Positions 1 to 8,388 of a stretch of DNA of 64,000 bases are shown in pieces. The position numbers and the translations under genes are program-made. Within the stretch, counting starts at the first letter, position 1. Each line of letters starts with the position of its first letter. The notes beneath the pieces were generated by a model that saw only the letters and a list, made by a program, of their open reading frames with translations, searched no databases and was not told the DNA's origin. Source of the DNA: Tropicibacter sp. Alg240-R139 (GTDB taxonomy: Bacteria > Pseudomonadota > Alphaproteobacteria > Rhodobacterales > Rhodobacteraceae); NCBI RefSeq assembly GCF_900537075.1, contig NZ_UNRA01000007.1, forward strand, positions 99,827-163,826, given 5' to 3'.

Positions 1-62
1 CTCCGGTTAAGTTTTCCCGACCCCCCATCGGGTCCGGGTGATGAAATGGATTTGGAGCGGCC

Positions 63-869
63 TTAGACCGCTTCTTTGACTGGTCTGGGTTCGAGCGTTT
101 CGATCTCGGTCGAGGTCGCGGCCTCGGAAAAATCGGCACCAGCGCCATAGATTTCGCGGGCAACACCCGTGGTCAGTTGTTCGGGCAGGCCGTCAAACAC
201 GATGCGTCCGTCGCGCATGCCAACGACGCGGTCGCAATAGCGGCGTGCAGTGTCCAACGTGTGCAAGTTGGCAATCACTGTCCGGCCGTCCTCCTCGTGG
301 ATGCGGCGCAGGGCCTGCATCACGACCTGAGCGTTCATCGGATCGAGCGAGGCGATGGGTTCATCCGCCAGAATGATCTTAGGGTCCTGCATCAAAGCGC
401 GCGCGATGGCCACGCGCTGCTGCTGGCCACCCGACAGAGCCTCAGCCCGTTTGGGGGCGTGTTCGGCAATACCCAGACGATCAAGAATGTCGATGGCCTT
501 GTGGATGTCGGCCATGGGAAAGAGGTTAAACATTGTCGATAGGGTCGAACGTCGGTTGAGCGTTCCGTGCAGCACGTTCGAAACCACATCCAGACGCGGC
601 ACCAGATTGAACTGCTGAAAGATCATGGCGCACTCGGCCTGCCAGGCGCGCTTGTCGTTGCCCTTGAGAGCAGTCACGTCGCGCCCGTCAAAAGTAATCG
701 AGCCTTCAGTGGCATCCTCAAGCTGGTTCAACATGCGCAGCAGGGTCGACTTGCCCGCCCCGGACCGTCCGATGATCCCGATCATGCACGGCTTGTCCAC
801 TTCAAGCGTGGCCGCATCAACGGCAATGTTTTTGCCGAAACGCTTGGTGAGTTGTTTGATCCGCAGCAC
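63..869 (-). CDS. phnC: Phosphonate ABC transporter ATP-binding protein PhnC
   Basis: Cytoplasmic ATPase that powers uptake of phosphonates (or phosphate/phosphite) with PhnD and PhnE. The 268 residues match the usual PhnC length. Visible are a Walker A motif (GRSGAGKST, residues 34-42), a Q-loop (FQQFN, about 84-88), the ABC signature LSGGQ (145-149), Walker B ILADE (166-170) and the switch His203. The start is GTG, preceded by a G-rich Shine-Dalgarno stretch. phnD and phnE would be expected downstream, beyond the left edge, so the operon is cut by the window. The leader can fold over the ribosome site (see 871-901). Substrate within the phosphonate group cannot be told from the sequence. 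Confidence 0.9.
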   Translation of the reverse strand: MLRIKQLTKRFGKNIAVDAATLEVDKPCMIGIIGRSGAGKSTLLRMLNQLEDATEGSITFDGRDVTALKGNDKRAWQAECAMIFQQFNLVPRLDVVSNVLHGTLNRRSTLSTMFNLFPMADIHKAIDILDRLGIAEHAPKRAEALSGGQQQRVAIARALMQDPKIILADEPIASLDPMNAQVVMQALRRIHEEDGRTVIANLHTLDTARRYCDRVVGMRDGRIVFDGLPEQLTTGVAREIYGAGADFSEAATSTEIETLEPRPVKEAV

Positions 870-870
870 G

Positions 871-901
871 AGCCACCCCCAATGATTGTTGAAGGGTGGC
901 T
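871..901 (-). promoter_or_regulatory. Leader hairpin covering the phnC ribosome-binding site
   Basis: On the minus strand AGCCACCC (901-894) can pair perfectly over 8 bp with GGGTGGCT (878-871), with a 15-nt loop. The 3' arm is the purine-rich Shine-Dalgarno region just before the GTG start of phnC. Such pairing would hide the ribosome site. The pairing is seen directly; a regulatory role is inference. Confidence 0.4.
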
Positions 902-1134
902 AAGCGTGAAAGACAAAACGTTTGTGTCGACGCAGTGAAGCTTTTGTAACGGCGTCGAATTTTTGAACGCGCCGGAAAAGGATTGCAGATGCAGACGTTC
1001 GCATTTTCTTTACAGCGAAGAAATGGTCTGTATCGGGTCATGCGCAATCAATGGGGCACCCCTGTTCGCGCGCGCATTTTCGGCCTATATCAACCGGCGA
1101 CTCGCTCTGACCCACTCATACGCAGGTGCCCCCC

Positions 1135-1824
1135 ATGACCTTTGACCGTTCAATCAAGATTGCCCCGTCGATCCTGTCCGCTGATTTCGCCAATTTCGGC
1201 CAGGAAATTCAGGCAATCGAAGCACAGGGCGCCGATTGGGTGCATGTGGATGTAATGGATGGGCATTTCGTGCCAAACCTCACCTTTGGACCGATGGCGG
1301 TCAAAGCGTTTCGTCCTCATGTCAAAACAGTGATGGACGTACACCTAATGATCGCACCGGTTGACCCCTATATTGACGCCTACGCCGATGCAGGCGCCGA
1401 TGTTCTGACCGCGCATGTCGAAGCAGGAGCCCACACCCACCGTACCCTTCAGGCCATTCGCGGCGCAGGCATGAAGGCGGGCGTGGCACTGAACCCAGGC
1501 ACCCCGGCTGAAGCGGTGGAACACCTGTTGGACTTGACGGACCTGGTCTGTGTAATGACCGTGAACCCTGGCTTTGGCGGACAAAAATTCATCGACATGA
1601 CCAGCAAAGTCCGCCGCTTGCGCGAGATGATTGGAGATCGTCCCATTCACATCGAAATCGATGGAGGTGTTGACCCGAACACAGCCCCGCTGGTTGCCCA
1701 GGCAGGTGCAGATGTCCTGGTCGCGGGGTCAGCTGTATTCCGCGGCGGATCGGTTTCGAACCCCGAAGTGTACGGCGAGAACATCCGCACGGTCCGCGCT
1801 GCAGCCGAGGGCGTATACGTCTAA
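1135..1824 (+). CDS. rpe: Ribulose-phosphate 3-epimerase
   Basis: Interconverts ribulose 5-phosphate and xylulose 5-phosphate in the pentose phosphate and Calvin routes. The (beta/alpha)8 enzyme of 229 residues shows the family signatures in order: APSILSADF with the catalytic Ser/Asp, VHVDVMDGHFVPN with metal-binding His and Asp, DVHLM, the phosphate loop NPGFGGQKF, and EIDGGV with the second catalytic Asp. I chose the ATG at 1135 over an in-frame GTG three codons upstream because AGGTG sits at a suitable distance before the ATG and family proteins begin near here. It is divergent from phnC with no functional link evident. Confidence 0.95.
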   Translation: MTFDRSIKIAPSILSADFANFGQEIQAIEAQGADWVHVDVMDGHFVPNLTFGPMAVKAFRPHVKTVMDVHLMIAPVDPYIDAYADAGADVLTAHVEAGAHTHRTLQAIRGAGMKAGVALNPGTPAEAVEHLLDLTDLVCVMTVNPGFGGQKFIDMTSKVRRLREMIGDRPIHIEIDGGVDPNTAPLVAQAGADVLVAGSAVFRGGSVSNPEVYGENIRTVRAAAEGVYV

Positions 1825-1845
1825 ACTTTTCGTTCACAGGACGGA

Positions 1846-2057
1846 GCGCTCCCGCCCGTCGTCGATGTTTCTTACGAAACACCTCCTCCCGTTGGGCCGG
1901 GCCTCGCTACGCTCGGCGGTTGGCGCTTGGTCGCACCGGTCGGCGGTTCTAACAAAAGTCTCGTTCAGGCGAGACCGCACCGAGCCGAAGGCGAGGTGCT
2001 GGGCCCAAGTCCGATAGCGGTGCTGACGCAGTCAGGATCGCTCGGACGCGGGAGCGC
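1846..2057. repeat. Dispersed intergenic repeat with 10-bp terminal inverted repeats (copy A)
   Basis: This 212-bp stretch fills the gap between rpe and the acyl-CoA ligase gene. It begins GCGCTCCCGC (1846-1855) and ends with the exact reverse complement GCGGGAGCGC (2048-2057). Its first 52 bases (1847-1898) are nearly identical to 30392-30442: CCCGTCGTCGA, GTTTC, AAACA and CTCCTCCCGTTGGGCC occur in the same order and spacing. No reading frame is convincing. The structure suggests a MITE-like or REP-like element spread through the genome; copy number cannot be judged from one window. Confidence 0.65.
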
Positions 2058-2067
2058 CCCGAATTGC

Positions 2068-3558
2068 CTAGTCCAGACGGTCGGCGAAGTGATCGAGAAG
2101 TCTGTGTTTCAAGATCTTTCCAGTGGGGGCCGCTGGCAATTCGGTGGCCACAATAATGCGCGACGGTCGTTTGTAGCCCGTCAGACGCTCAGCGGCGAAA
2201 CCTTTCAGATCATCTGCATCCGGCATATCGTCTTCGGCGGCCTGAACAAAGGCAAAAACAAGCTCGTCCCCATTCACCATGCATCCAATCACTGCCGATT
2301 GGATCACCTGAGGGTGATCGTTGAGCGCCGCTTCGACCTCGGGCGGGTAGACGTTGAAACCGCCGTGGATGATCAGCTCTTTCGACCGCCCCGCGATGTG
2401 CAGCCGCTTCTGTTCGTCAAAATAGCCCAGATCTCCAGTGCGTAACCAGCCGTTAACCAACGCCGCCGCAGTGGCCTCTGGGTTGCGATAATAGCCCTTC
2501 ATCACATGGGGACCGACTGTCAGAACCTCGCCAACGCCGTCCCCGCCGCCCTCGACCGTCTCGTCGATTTTGACCTTGACCCCTGGCAAAGCCGATCCGA
2601 CCGAGATGTCCGGATCGCCCAGTTCATTGCTCGACGCGCTCACCCCGGCCGTGCTTTCTGTCAGGCCATAGCCGTTCTGGATCGGCACGCCATAGAATGC
2701 TTCGGCTTTCCGTTTCCAAGCGGGATCAAGTGGTGCAGCACCCGACGATGTGTAACGCAAGGCGCAATCCTGCAACCCATCCACCCCCTGTTCCTTGGCG
2801 TACTGCATCAGCAACGCATGCATCTGCGGTACGGCGGAAAACAAGGTCACCCCATCCCGCAGCTGATCATAAAGCCGCGCCGCCGAAAACCGTGCCTCAA
2901 GTCTGACCTGCGCACCTGCGTAGCCCGCCGCTGTGACCACCGAGCACAGACCAAACACATGGGTAATCGGCAACACCCCATAGACCACATCATCAGGCGT
3001 CATCGTTCGCAGATTGGCCGAAGTGACGCCTCCGAAACGTACGTTGTCATGCGTCAGCATAACCCCCTTAGGCGTTCCAGTCGTTCCCGTAGTAAAGAGC
3101 ATTACAGCCACGTCATCCAGATCCGCATCCGGGTCGCTGGCAAAGGGGGCAGCAATATGAATCGCGCCGAATTCACCAGCAAGGGCTTCAGCCCCCAACG
3201 TCTCGGCGTGCTTCACTGCATCTGGCGAGGCCGCTGTTGTCAGAAGAACCAAAGTAGGCCGCGCATGTTCGATAATCGTTGCCAACTCGCCGGTCGTTTG
3301 CCGAGCATTCACCGGCACCGCACAGGCTCCAATCCGGGAACATGCATAGAGTGCAGCGACGGCTGCACAGCAATTCTCGGACACGATCATGACCCGATCG
3401 CAAGGCTGCGCTCCACGGGCCAGCAGCGCTGCCGCCAAAGCATCAACGGCCTGACCTAACGCCGCAAAACTCCATGCGGTTCCGCCACTGTCGGTCAATG
3501 CAATTGCATCCGGGCGAACCTTGATCTGTTCATCTAGAAAATCATGCCATTTGGTCAT
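2068..3558 (-). CDS. AMP-forming acyl-CoA ligase (PimA-like)
   Basis: Adenylate-forming enzyme of 496 residues that would activate a carboxylic acid to its CoA thioester with ATP. The P-loop TTGTTGTPKG, the GYGLTEST motif, the hinge region around GWLRTGDLGYFD, the GRSKELIIHGGFNVYP segment and the C-terminal catalytic Lys in APTGKILK are all present, so it looks fully active. It is the last gene of a seven-gene beta-oxidation operon whose content matches pim operons for dicarboxylic acids, where PimA is the acid-CoA ligase. That points to a medium-chain or dicarboxylic acid, but the chain length is inference. Confidence 0.8.
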   Translation of the reverse strand: MTKWHDFLDEQIKVRPDAIALTDSGGTAWSFAALGQAVDALAAALLARGAQPCDRVMIVSENCCAAVAALYACSRIGACAVPVNARQTTGELATIIEHARPTLVLLTTAASPDAVKHAETLGAEALAGEFGAIHIAAPFASDPDADLDDVAVMLFTTGTTGTPKGVMLTHDNVRFGGVTSANLRTMTPDDVVYGVLPITHVFGLCSVVTAAGYAGAQVRLEARFSAARLYDQLRDGVTLFSAVPQMHALLMQYAKEQGVDGLQDCALRYTSSGAAPLDPAWKRKAEAFYGVPIQNGYGLTESTAGVSASSNELGDPDISVGSALPGVKVKIDETVEGGGDGVGEVLTVGPHVMKGYYRNPEATAAALVNGWLRTGDLGYFDEQKRLHIAGRSKELIIHGGFNVYPPEVEAALNDHPQVIQSAVIGCMVNGDELVFAFVQAAEDDMPDADDLKGFAAERLTGYKRPSRIIVATELPAAPTGKILKHRLLDHFADRLD

Positions 3559-3588
3559 GCGACACTCCCCTGTCGTCCAAGCATCGTG

Positions 3589-4359
3589 CTAGAAACTTGG
3601 TTTGCGCTTTTCCAGAAAGGCCGATATCCCCTCGCCCGCCTCGTTTCCGGCGACAGCCCGAACCATGGCATCACGCTCTGCATCCAACTGCGCGGCCTCA
3701 AACTGCTCATAGGCGTGCCCCACAAGCGCGCGGATCACCCCTTGCGCTTCGCGTGGTCCGCGCGCCAATGAATCCGCCAGTTCTTGTGCCACTGTCAAAG
3801 TCTCGCCCGGCTCGACAAGTTCAGCGACAACGCCAAGAGTTGTCATACGCGCTGCTTCGACCGGGCGGGCAAGCAAACACATCTCTGTCGCCAGCGGGCG
3901 CGGCAACATCCGCGCAAGCGCCGAGGTCAACCCACCATCCGGCACCAACCCAGCCTTGACATAGGCAGCCGTGAAATTGGCTCCCTTCGCAGCAACAATC
4001 AGATCGCAGGCCAAGGCCAGCGACAGGCCCGCGCCTGCCGCGCCACCTTCTACAGCGGCAATCACTGGAACCGGGCTCCCCCGTACGGCGCGTATCACAT
4101 CGTGAAGCAATTCGACACGGGCTCGACGTTCGTCTTCCGACAACTTGCGCCGTTCGATGAGAACGTTCAAATCGCCCCCGGCGCAGAAAAACGGTCCCTC
4201 ACTGGTGAGAACAATGGCCCGAATGCGTACGTCCTGTGCCTGGTCAACGGCCTGCTGGATCGCATCATACAAATCAGGTGTCAGCGCCCCGCGCTTCGCG
4301 GAGTTGCCATTGACCACAACCAACCGGTCACCCTGATCCTCGACCCAGGCCAGGTTCAT
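3589..4359 (-). CDS. Enoyl-CoA hydratase/isomerase family protein
   Basis: Crotonase-fold protein of 256 residues. The oxyanion-hole segments FFCAGGDLNVL and GGAAGAGLSLALACD are clear. The two Glu residues used by classical hydratases are not: the first is replaced in AGLSLA, and in the second segment (VKAGLVPDGGLTSAL) an Asp precedes GG, as in PaaG-type isomerases. An isomerase or a more specialised hydratase is therefore likelier than ordinary crotonase. Its ATG overlaps the stop of the upstream thioesterase gene by ATGA, so the two are translationally coupled within the pim-like operon. Confidence 0.8.
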   Translation of the reverse strand: MNLAWVEDQGDRLVVVNGNSAKRGALTPDLYDAIQQAVDQAQDVRIRAIVLTSEGPFFCAGGDLNVLIERRKLSEDERRARVELLHDVIRAVRGSPVPVIAAVEGGAAGAGLSLALACDLIVAAKGANFTAAYVKAGLVPDGGLTSALARMLPRPLATEMCLLARPVEAARMTTLGVVAELVEPGETLTVAQELADSLARGPREAQGVIRALVGHAYEQFEAAQLDAERDAMVRAVAGNEAGEGISAFLEKRKPSF

Positions 4360-4727
4360 GGGTTCGCCTTTTTGCTACCGCGCTTGAATGTGCCTTGCGC
4401 CATGGCCACCAGTTCCCCGTCTTCATTGCGCAGCTCACCGGACACATAAGCAATCGAGCGCCCATTGCCTGCGGGCTGCCCCACGGCAGTCACCCGTCCG
4501 CCTCGCCCAGCCGAGACAAACTGCACATTCAAAGCAACCGTCACGACCGGGGCCGGATCTTCGGGACAAAACATGGCCGAGGCCGTCTGGCCACAAGCTA
4601 CGTCCAGTAGCATCGAAACAATGCCGCCGTGCAGGATGCCATGATAGTTTAGATGCTCCGGTCCGATATCAAGATAACAGGCCCGGCTCGTGCCCGTTCG
4701 GCTGTGGTCGATCTCATACCCGGTCAT
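4356..4727 (-). CDS. PaaI-like hotdog thioesterase
   Basis: Small acyl-CoA thioesterase of 123 residues with the hotdog core motif NYHGILHGGIVSMLLDVACG, typical of the PaaI/YdiI group. It probably hydrolyses dead-end or excess CoA esters and frees CoA. A longer open frame runs back to 4835, but that would overlap the upstream acyl-CoA dehydrogenase coding end by about 50 bases and begins with residues foreign to the family, so I place the start at the ATG encoding MTGYEID. Stop and next start overlap by ATGA. Confidence 0.8.
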   Translation of the reverse strand: MTGYEIDHSRTGTSRACYLDIGPEHLNYHGILHGGIVSMLLDVACGQTASAMFCPEDPAPVVTVALNVQFVSAGRGGRVTAVGQPAGNGRSIAYVSGELRNEDGELVAMAQGTFKRGSKKANP

Positions 4728-4782
4728 CGTTTGACAACCGGATTTCTGACGTGTCCACGAAGCCCGTGAAGCTTTCTGTGGG

Positions 4783-5910
4783 CTATGCTGCGCTGAGTCC
4801 AATAAACCGCTCCAGATGATAATCCGCGTCGCCAAAGCGATGGTCGGTCATGACAATCCGCTTGGCAATATGGGCGAGTTCGTACTCTTGCGTCATAGCG
4901 ATGCCACCATGCATCTGAATCGCCTCTTCGGCCACCAATCGGCCAGTACGGGCAATCAGGTTGCGCGCGGCGGCGATCTGGCGGTCACGGTCGTCGCTGT
5001 CCAGGTGACCCGCCGCATTGGTGACAGCCGAACGTGCCTGTTCCAACTCGATCAGCAAGTCCGAGAACCGATGCGCCAACGCCTGGAACGTCCCGATCGG
5101 ACGGCCAAACTGCTTGCGCGTCATCAGGTATTCGCGGGTGAGTTCCGTAGCGCTCTCCATCGCGCCCATGGCCTCGGCTGCTAAAGCGACGTTGGCCCGC
5201 GCAACGACATCTGCGAGCGCCTCGAACCCTACGCCTTCGGCCCCAAGTCGGGCTGACGTCGGCACACGCACATTGTCCAATGTCACCTCCGCCGCACGAC
5301 CCCCGCTCATCATCGGATAACCCTGCATCGTCAGGCCATCGGCATCGGCAGGCACCAGGAACAACGAGATGCCATCCAGGCTAAACGGCCCCCCGCCCTC
5401 GCGAGCAGAGACGATCAGAAAACCGGCTGCTTCAGCATTGATGACAACAGCCTTGCGGCCTTCGATCACGATCTCGCCGCCATCGACTTTGGCTGTGGTT
5501 TCCACCCGGCTCAAGTCATAGCGGCTGGCCGGTTCGCCATGAGCCAGTGCCAGATGTAGGCCGCCACCAATCACCTCTTCTACCAGCCCATGTTGTGCAT
5601 CGTCGCCAAGGGCTGCGATCAGCCCGCCACCCAAAATGGCGGTATCCAGGAACGGCTCGACCACACCGGCGCGGCCCAGCTCTTCGAACACCGTCGAGAT
5701 GTCAAAGCCCGCGCCACCGAACCCGCCCTGCTCTTCGGTGAACAGCGCGCCTATAACGCCCAGTTCCGCCAGTTCGCCCCAAATCTCATCGCTGTGCCCT
5801 GCGTCACTGTCGATAATCGCATTGCGCTTGGTTGTGGTGTAACGCTCGGACAGATAGCGCCTCAGCGTGTCCTGTAGCATCTGCCGCTCTTCGGTCAGAT
5901 TGAAATCCAT
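4783..5910 (-). CDS. Acyl-CoA dehydrogenase, small-subunit type (PimD-like)
   Basis: FAD enzyme of 375 residues that would introduce the 2,3 double bond into an acyl-CoA. It has the acyl-CoA dehydrogenase order: N-terminal helical domain (LTEERQMLQDTLRRYL), middle beta domain and C-terminal helices ending in EEAIQMHGGIAMTQEYELAHI. It lies 5 bases after a second dehydrogenase gene of different sequence. Adjacent unlike dehydrogenases commonly form heteromers (PimC/PimD, or the alpha2beta2 steroid enzymes), so it probably pairs with 5916-7106. The electron acceptor, ETF, is not encoded in the window. Confidence 0.85.
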   Translation of the reverse strand: MDFNLTEERQMLQDTLRRYLSERYTTTKRNAIIDSDAGHSDEIWGELAELGVIGALFTEEQGGFGGAGFDISTVFEELGRAGVVEPFLDTAILGGGLIAALGDDAQHGLVEEVIGGGLHLALAHGEPASRYDLSRVETTAKVDGGEIVIEGRKAVVINAEAAGFLIVSAREGGGPFSLDGISLFLVPADADGLTMQGYPMMSGGRAAEVTLDNVRVPTSARLGAEGVGFEALADVVARANVALAAEAMGAMESATELTREYLMTRKQFGRPIGTFQALAHRFSDLLIELEQARSAVTNAAGHLDSDDRDRQIAAARNLIARTGRLVAEEAIQMHGGIAMTQEYELAHIAKRIVMTDHRFGDADYHLERFIGLSAA

Positions 5911-5915
5911 ATCCT

Positions 5916-7106
5916 TCAGCCCCCCATCTTTACTTTGGCGATGATCCCGCGCTGGATCTCGTTCGATCCACCAAAGATCGACAGTTTGCGATTGTTAAAA
6001 TACTGCGCTGCGACGGGGCCGGCATACTCAGGCCCGACAGGATCATTGTCCCCCTCGACTGCCTCGGACGCAAACGGCATCGCGTATGGCCCTACCGCGC
6101 GGCGCGCCAGATCATTGATTTCCTGCCGGATGATGGTGCCCTTGACCTTGAGCATCGAGCTTTCGACACCCGGTGCTGCTCCGGCCGCCGCCTGACTGAT
6201 GATACGCAGATTGGTTGTGGACATGGCCATCAAATCAATCTCGACCTGCGCCAGTCGTGCTGCAAAATGCGGGTTCTCAATCAGCGGGCGGCCATTTGCG
6301 CTTTCTTGACGGGCCACACGTTTCACCGCGTCCAGACCAGCACGACTAAAGCCGACGCCAGCAATCCCGGTGCGTTCATGGGTCAGCAGATACTTGGCAT
6401 AGGTCCAGCCCTTGTTCTCCTCGCCCACCAGGTTTTCAACCGGCACACGGACGTTGTCAAAAAACACCTCGTTCACTTCGGGCGTGCCATCGAGCAAAAC
6501 GATGGGTCGCACCTCGATCCCGGGTGTGTTCATGTCAATGAGCAGGAATGATATGCCTTCTTGCTGCTTTGCATCCGGATCGGTGCGCACAAGGCAGAAA
6601 ATCCAATCGGCGTATTGTCCCAAAGTGGTCCAGGTCTTTTGCCCATTGACCACGTAATGGTCCCCCTCTCGCACGGCCCTGGTCTTGAGCGACGCCAGAT
6701 CCGATCCCGCGCCGGGTTCGGAATAGCCCTGACACCACCAGTCGGTGCCATCCAGGATACGGGGCAGATAATGATCCTGCTGTTCTTTCGATCCGAACTT
6801 TTGCAGCACCGGAGCCAGCATCGACAGGCCAAAGGGCACGATGCGTGGCGCGTAGGCCGCAGCACATTGATCTTCGAAGATATGGCGTTGCACAGCGTTC
6901 CATTCGGCCCCGCCAAACTCCTTTGGCCAATTGAACGACAGCCAGCCTTGTTCGTTCAGGATGGAATGCCACAGCTCATGACCTTCCTTACCGATGTGCT
7001 CCCCCCGGCGGACCTTGTCTGACATGCTCTTGGGCAGCTTTTCCTCCAGAAACGTTCGCACCTCTTCGCGGAACGCCTGTTCCTCTTTTGTGTAACTCAG
7101 ATCCAT
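5916..7106 (-). CDS. Acyl-CoA dehydrogenase, large-subunit type (PimC-like)
   Basis: FAD-dependent acyl-CoA dehydrogenase of 396 residues. The FAD/substrate segment GYSEPGAGSDLASLKT, the KTWTTLGQYADW strand and the C-terminal FGGSNEIQRGIIAKV are all conserved. It is transcribed just ahead of the smaller dehydrogenase and likely forms a complex with it. The gene content around it (fused hydratase/dehydrogenase, thiolase, two dehydrogenases, hydratase, ligase) mirrors the Rhodopseudomonas pim operon, hence the PimC-like label. The true substrate is not shown by sequence alone. Confidence 0.85.
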   Translation of the reverse strand: MDLSYTKEEQAFREEVRTFLEEKLPKSMSDKVRRGEHIGKEGHELWHSILNEQGWLSFNWPKEFGGAEWNAVQRHIFEDQCAAAYAPRIVPFGLSMLAPVLQKFGSKEQQDHYLPRILDGTDWWCQGYSEPGAGSDLASLKTRAVREGDHYVVNGQKTWTTLGQYADWIFCLVRTDPDAKQQEGISFLLIDMNTPGIEVRPIVLLDGTPEVNEVFFDNVRVPVENLVGEENKGWTYAKYLLTHERTGIAGVGFSRAGLDAVKRVARQESANGRPLIENPHFAARLAQVEIDLMAMSTTNLRIISQAAAGAAPGVESSMLKVKGTIIRQEINDLARRAVGPYAMPFASEAVEGDNDPVGPEYAGPVAAQYFNNRKLSIFGGSNEIQRGIIAKVKMGG

Positions 7107-7170
7107 ACCCGGTCTTTCTCCCTAAACATCTGCGGCTAGGTGCAATTGCCCGGCACCCCGTGCTGGGCCG

Positions 7171-7203
7171 CCTTTGTCCGGGCCTCGATGGCCCGGACAA
7201 AGG
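7171..7203. promoter_or_regulatory. 14-bp perfect stem-loop inside the pim-like operon
   Basis: CCTTTGTCCGGGCC (7171-7184) is followed by a 5-base loop and its exact reverse complement (7190-7203). It lies in the 106-base gap between the thiolase gene and the large dehydrogenase gene, both read leftwards. There is no T run on either side, so a plain intrinsic terminator is unlikely. An mRNA processing or stabilising structure, or an attenuator, fits better. Confidence 0.6.
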
Positions 7204-7212
7204 CCCTTACCG

Positions 7213-8388
7213 TCAATAAATCTCGAACAAGCCGGCCGCGCCCATGCCGCCGCCGATGCACATGGTCACCACACCCAGCTTGGCACCGCGCCGCTTGCCT
7301 TCCAGCATCAAATGCCCGGTCATCCGTGCACCGGTCATGCCATAGGGGTGACCAATCGCGATCGAGCCGCCATTGACGTTGTACTTCTCCGGGTCGATCC
7401 CCAGACGGTCGCGGGAATAGAGGCACTGGCTCGCAAAAGCTTCGTTCAGTTCCCATAGGTCGATGTCGTCAACCTTCAGCCCATGACGCTCCAGCAGACG
7501 AGGTACGGCAAAGACAGGGCCGATGCCCATTTCATCGGGCTCACAGCCTGCGATCGCAAAGCCCTTGAATGCACCCAATGGCGTCAGACCGCGCTTCTCT
7601 GCCTCGGCCGCTTCCATCAGCACAACCGCCGCCGCGCCGTCGCTCAATTGCGAGGCGTTACCCGCAGTGATCGCTTTTTCAGGTCCGCGTATTGGGTCCA
7701 GCCCTGACAGCCCCTCTATCGTCGTTGCCGGTCTGTTGCATTCATCCCGATCTACAACGACTTCTTTCTGCGAAATCTCACCAGTTTCACGGTCCTTGAC
7801 CGCCATCGTGGTGGTCATCGGCACGATCTCATCCGCAAACTTGCCTGCCTCTTGCGCCGCTGCGATCCGTTGCTGGCTGCGCAAAGAATATTCGTCCTGA
7901 TATTCACGGCTCAGCCCATAACGCTCGGCCACGATGTCCGCCGTCTCGATCATGGACATATAGACTGCAGGCTTGTGCTCCAGGACCCAAGGGTCCGGCG
8001 CGGGGCGCATTTTCGACTGCACCAGTGAAATGCTCTCGACTCCGCCCGCAACCATCGGGCCAGCGCCTTCTTGCGTGATCGCGTTTGCAGCCTGCGCGAT
8101 AGCCTGCAAGCCGGACGAGCAAAAGCGGTTCACGGTCATACCGGATACTGTCACCGGCAAGCCTGCGCGGATTGCGATCTGGCGGCCGATGTTGCCGCCG
8201 GTTTCGCCCTCAGGCAGGCCACAGCCAATCACGCAATCCTCGATGTCCGAACCCTGAAGGCCAGCGCGCTCGATAGCGGCTTGAACGGCATGCCCGCCCA
8301 TGCTTGCGCCATGAGTCATGTTGAACGATCCCCGAAAGGACTTCGCCAGCCCAGTGCGGGCGGTGGATACGATTACAGCCTGTTTCAT
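7213..8388 (-). CDS. Acetyl-CoA C-acyltransferase (thiolase, PimB-like)
   Basis: Thiolase of 391 residues that would cleave a 3-oxoacyl-CoA to acetyl-CoA and a shortened acyl-CoA. The nucleophilic Cys is in [12 protein letters not shown], the His in [11 protein letters not shown] and the second active-site Cys in TMCIGGGMG, so all catalytic residues are kept. Its ATG overlaps the stop of the fused hydratase/dehydrogenase by ATGA, as expected for coupled synthesis of the last two beta-oxidation steps. A strong hairpin follows before the next gene. Confidence 0.9.
   Translation of the reverse strand: MKQAVIVSTARTGLAKSFRGSFNMTHGASMGGHAVQAAIERAGLQGSDIEDCVIGCGLPEGETGGNIGRQIAIRAGLPVTVSGMTVNRFCSSGLQAIAQAANAITQEGAGPMVAGGVESISLVQSKMRPAPDPWVLEHKPAVYMSMIETADIVAERYGLSREYQDEYSLRSQQRIAAAQEAGKFADEIVPMTTTMAVKDRETGEISQKEVVVDRDECNRPATTIEGLSGLDPIRGPEKAITAGNASQLSDGAAAVVLMEAAEAEKRGLTPLGAFKGFAIAGCEPDEMGIGPVFAVPRLLERHGLKVDDIDLWELNEAFASQCLYSRDRLGIDPEKYNVNGGSIAIGHPYGMTGARMTGHLMLEGKRRGAKLGVVTMCIGGGMGAAGLFEIY

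Noticed and set aside
1..62. Imperfect hairpin of C and G runs downstream of phnC
   Set aside because: A bulged stem without a T run on the phnC strand; too weak to call a terminator.
870..960. Pho box for phnC
   Set aside because: Only loose six-base resemblances with irregular spacing could be found; no pair of direct repeats with the expected 11-base period.
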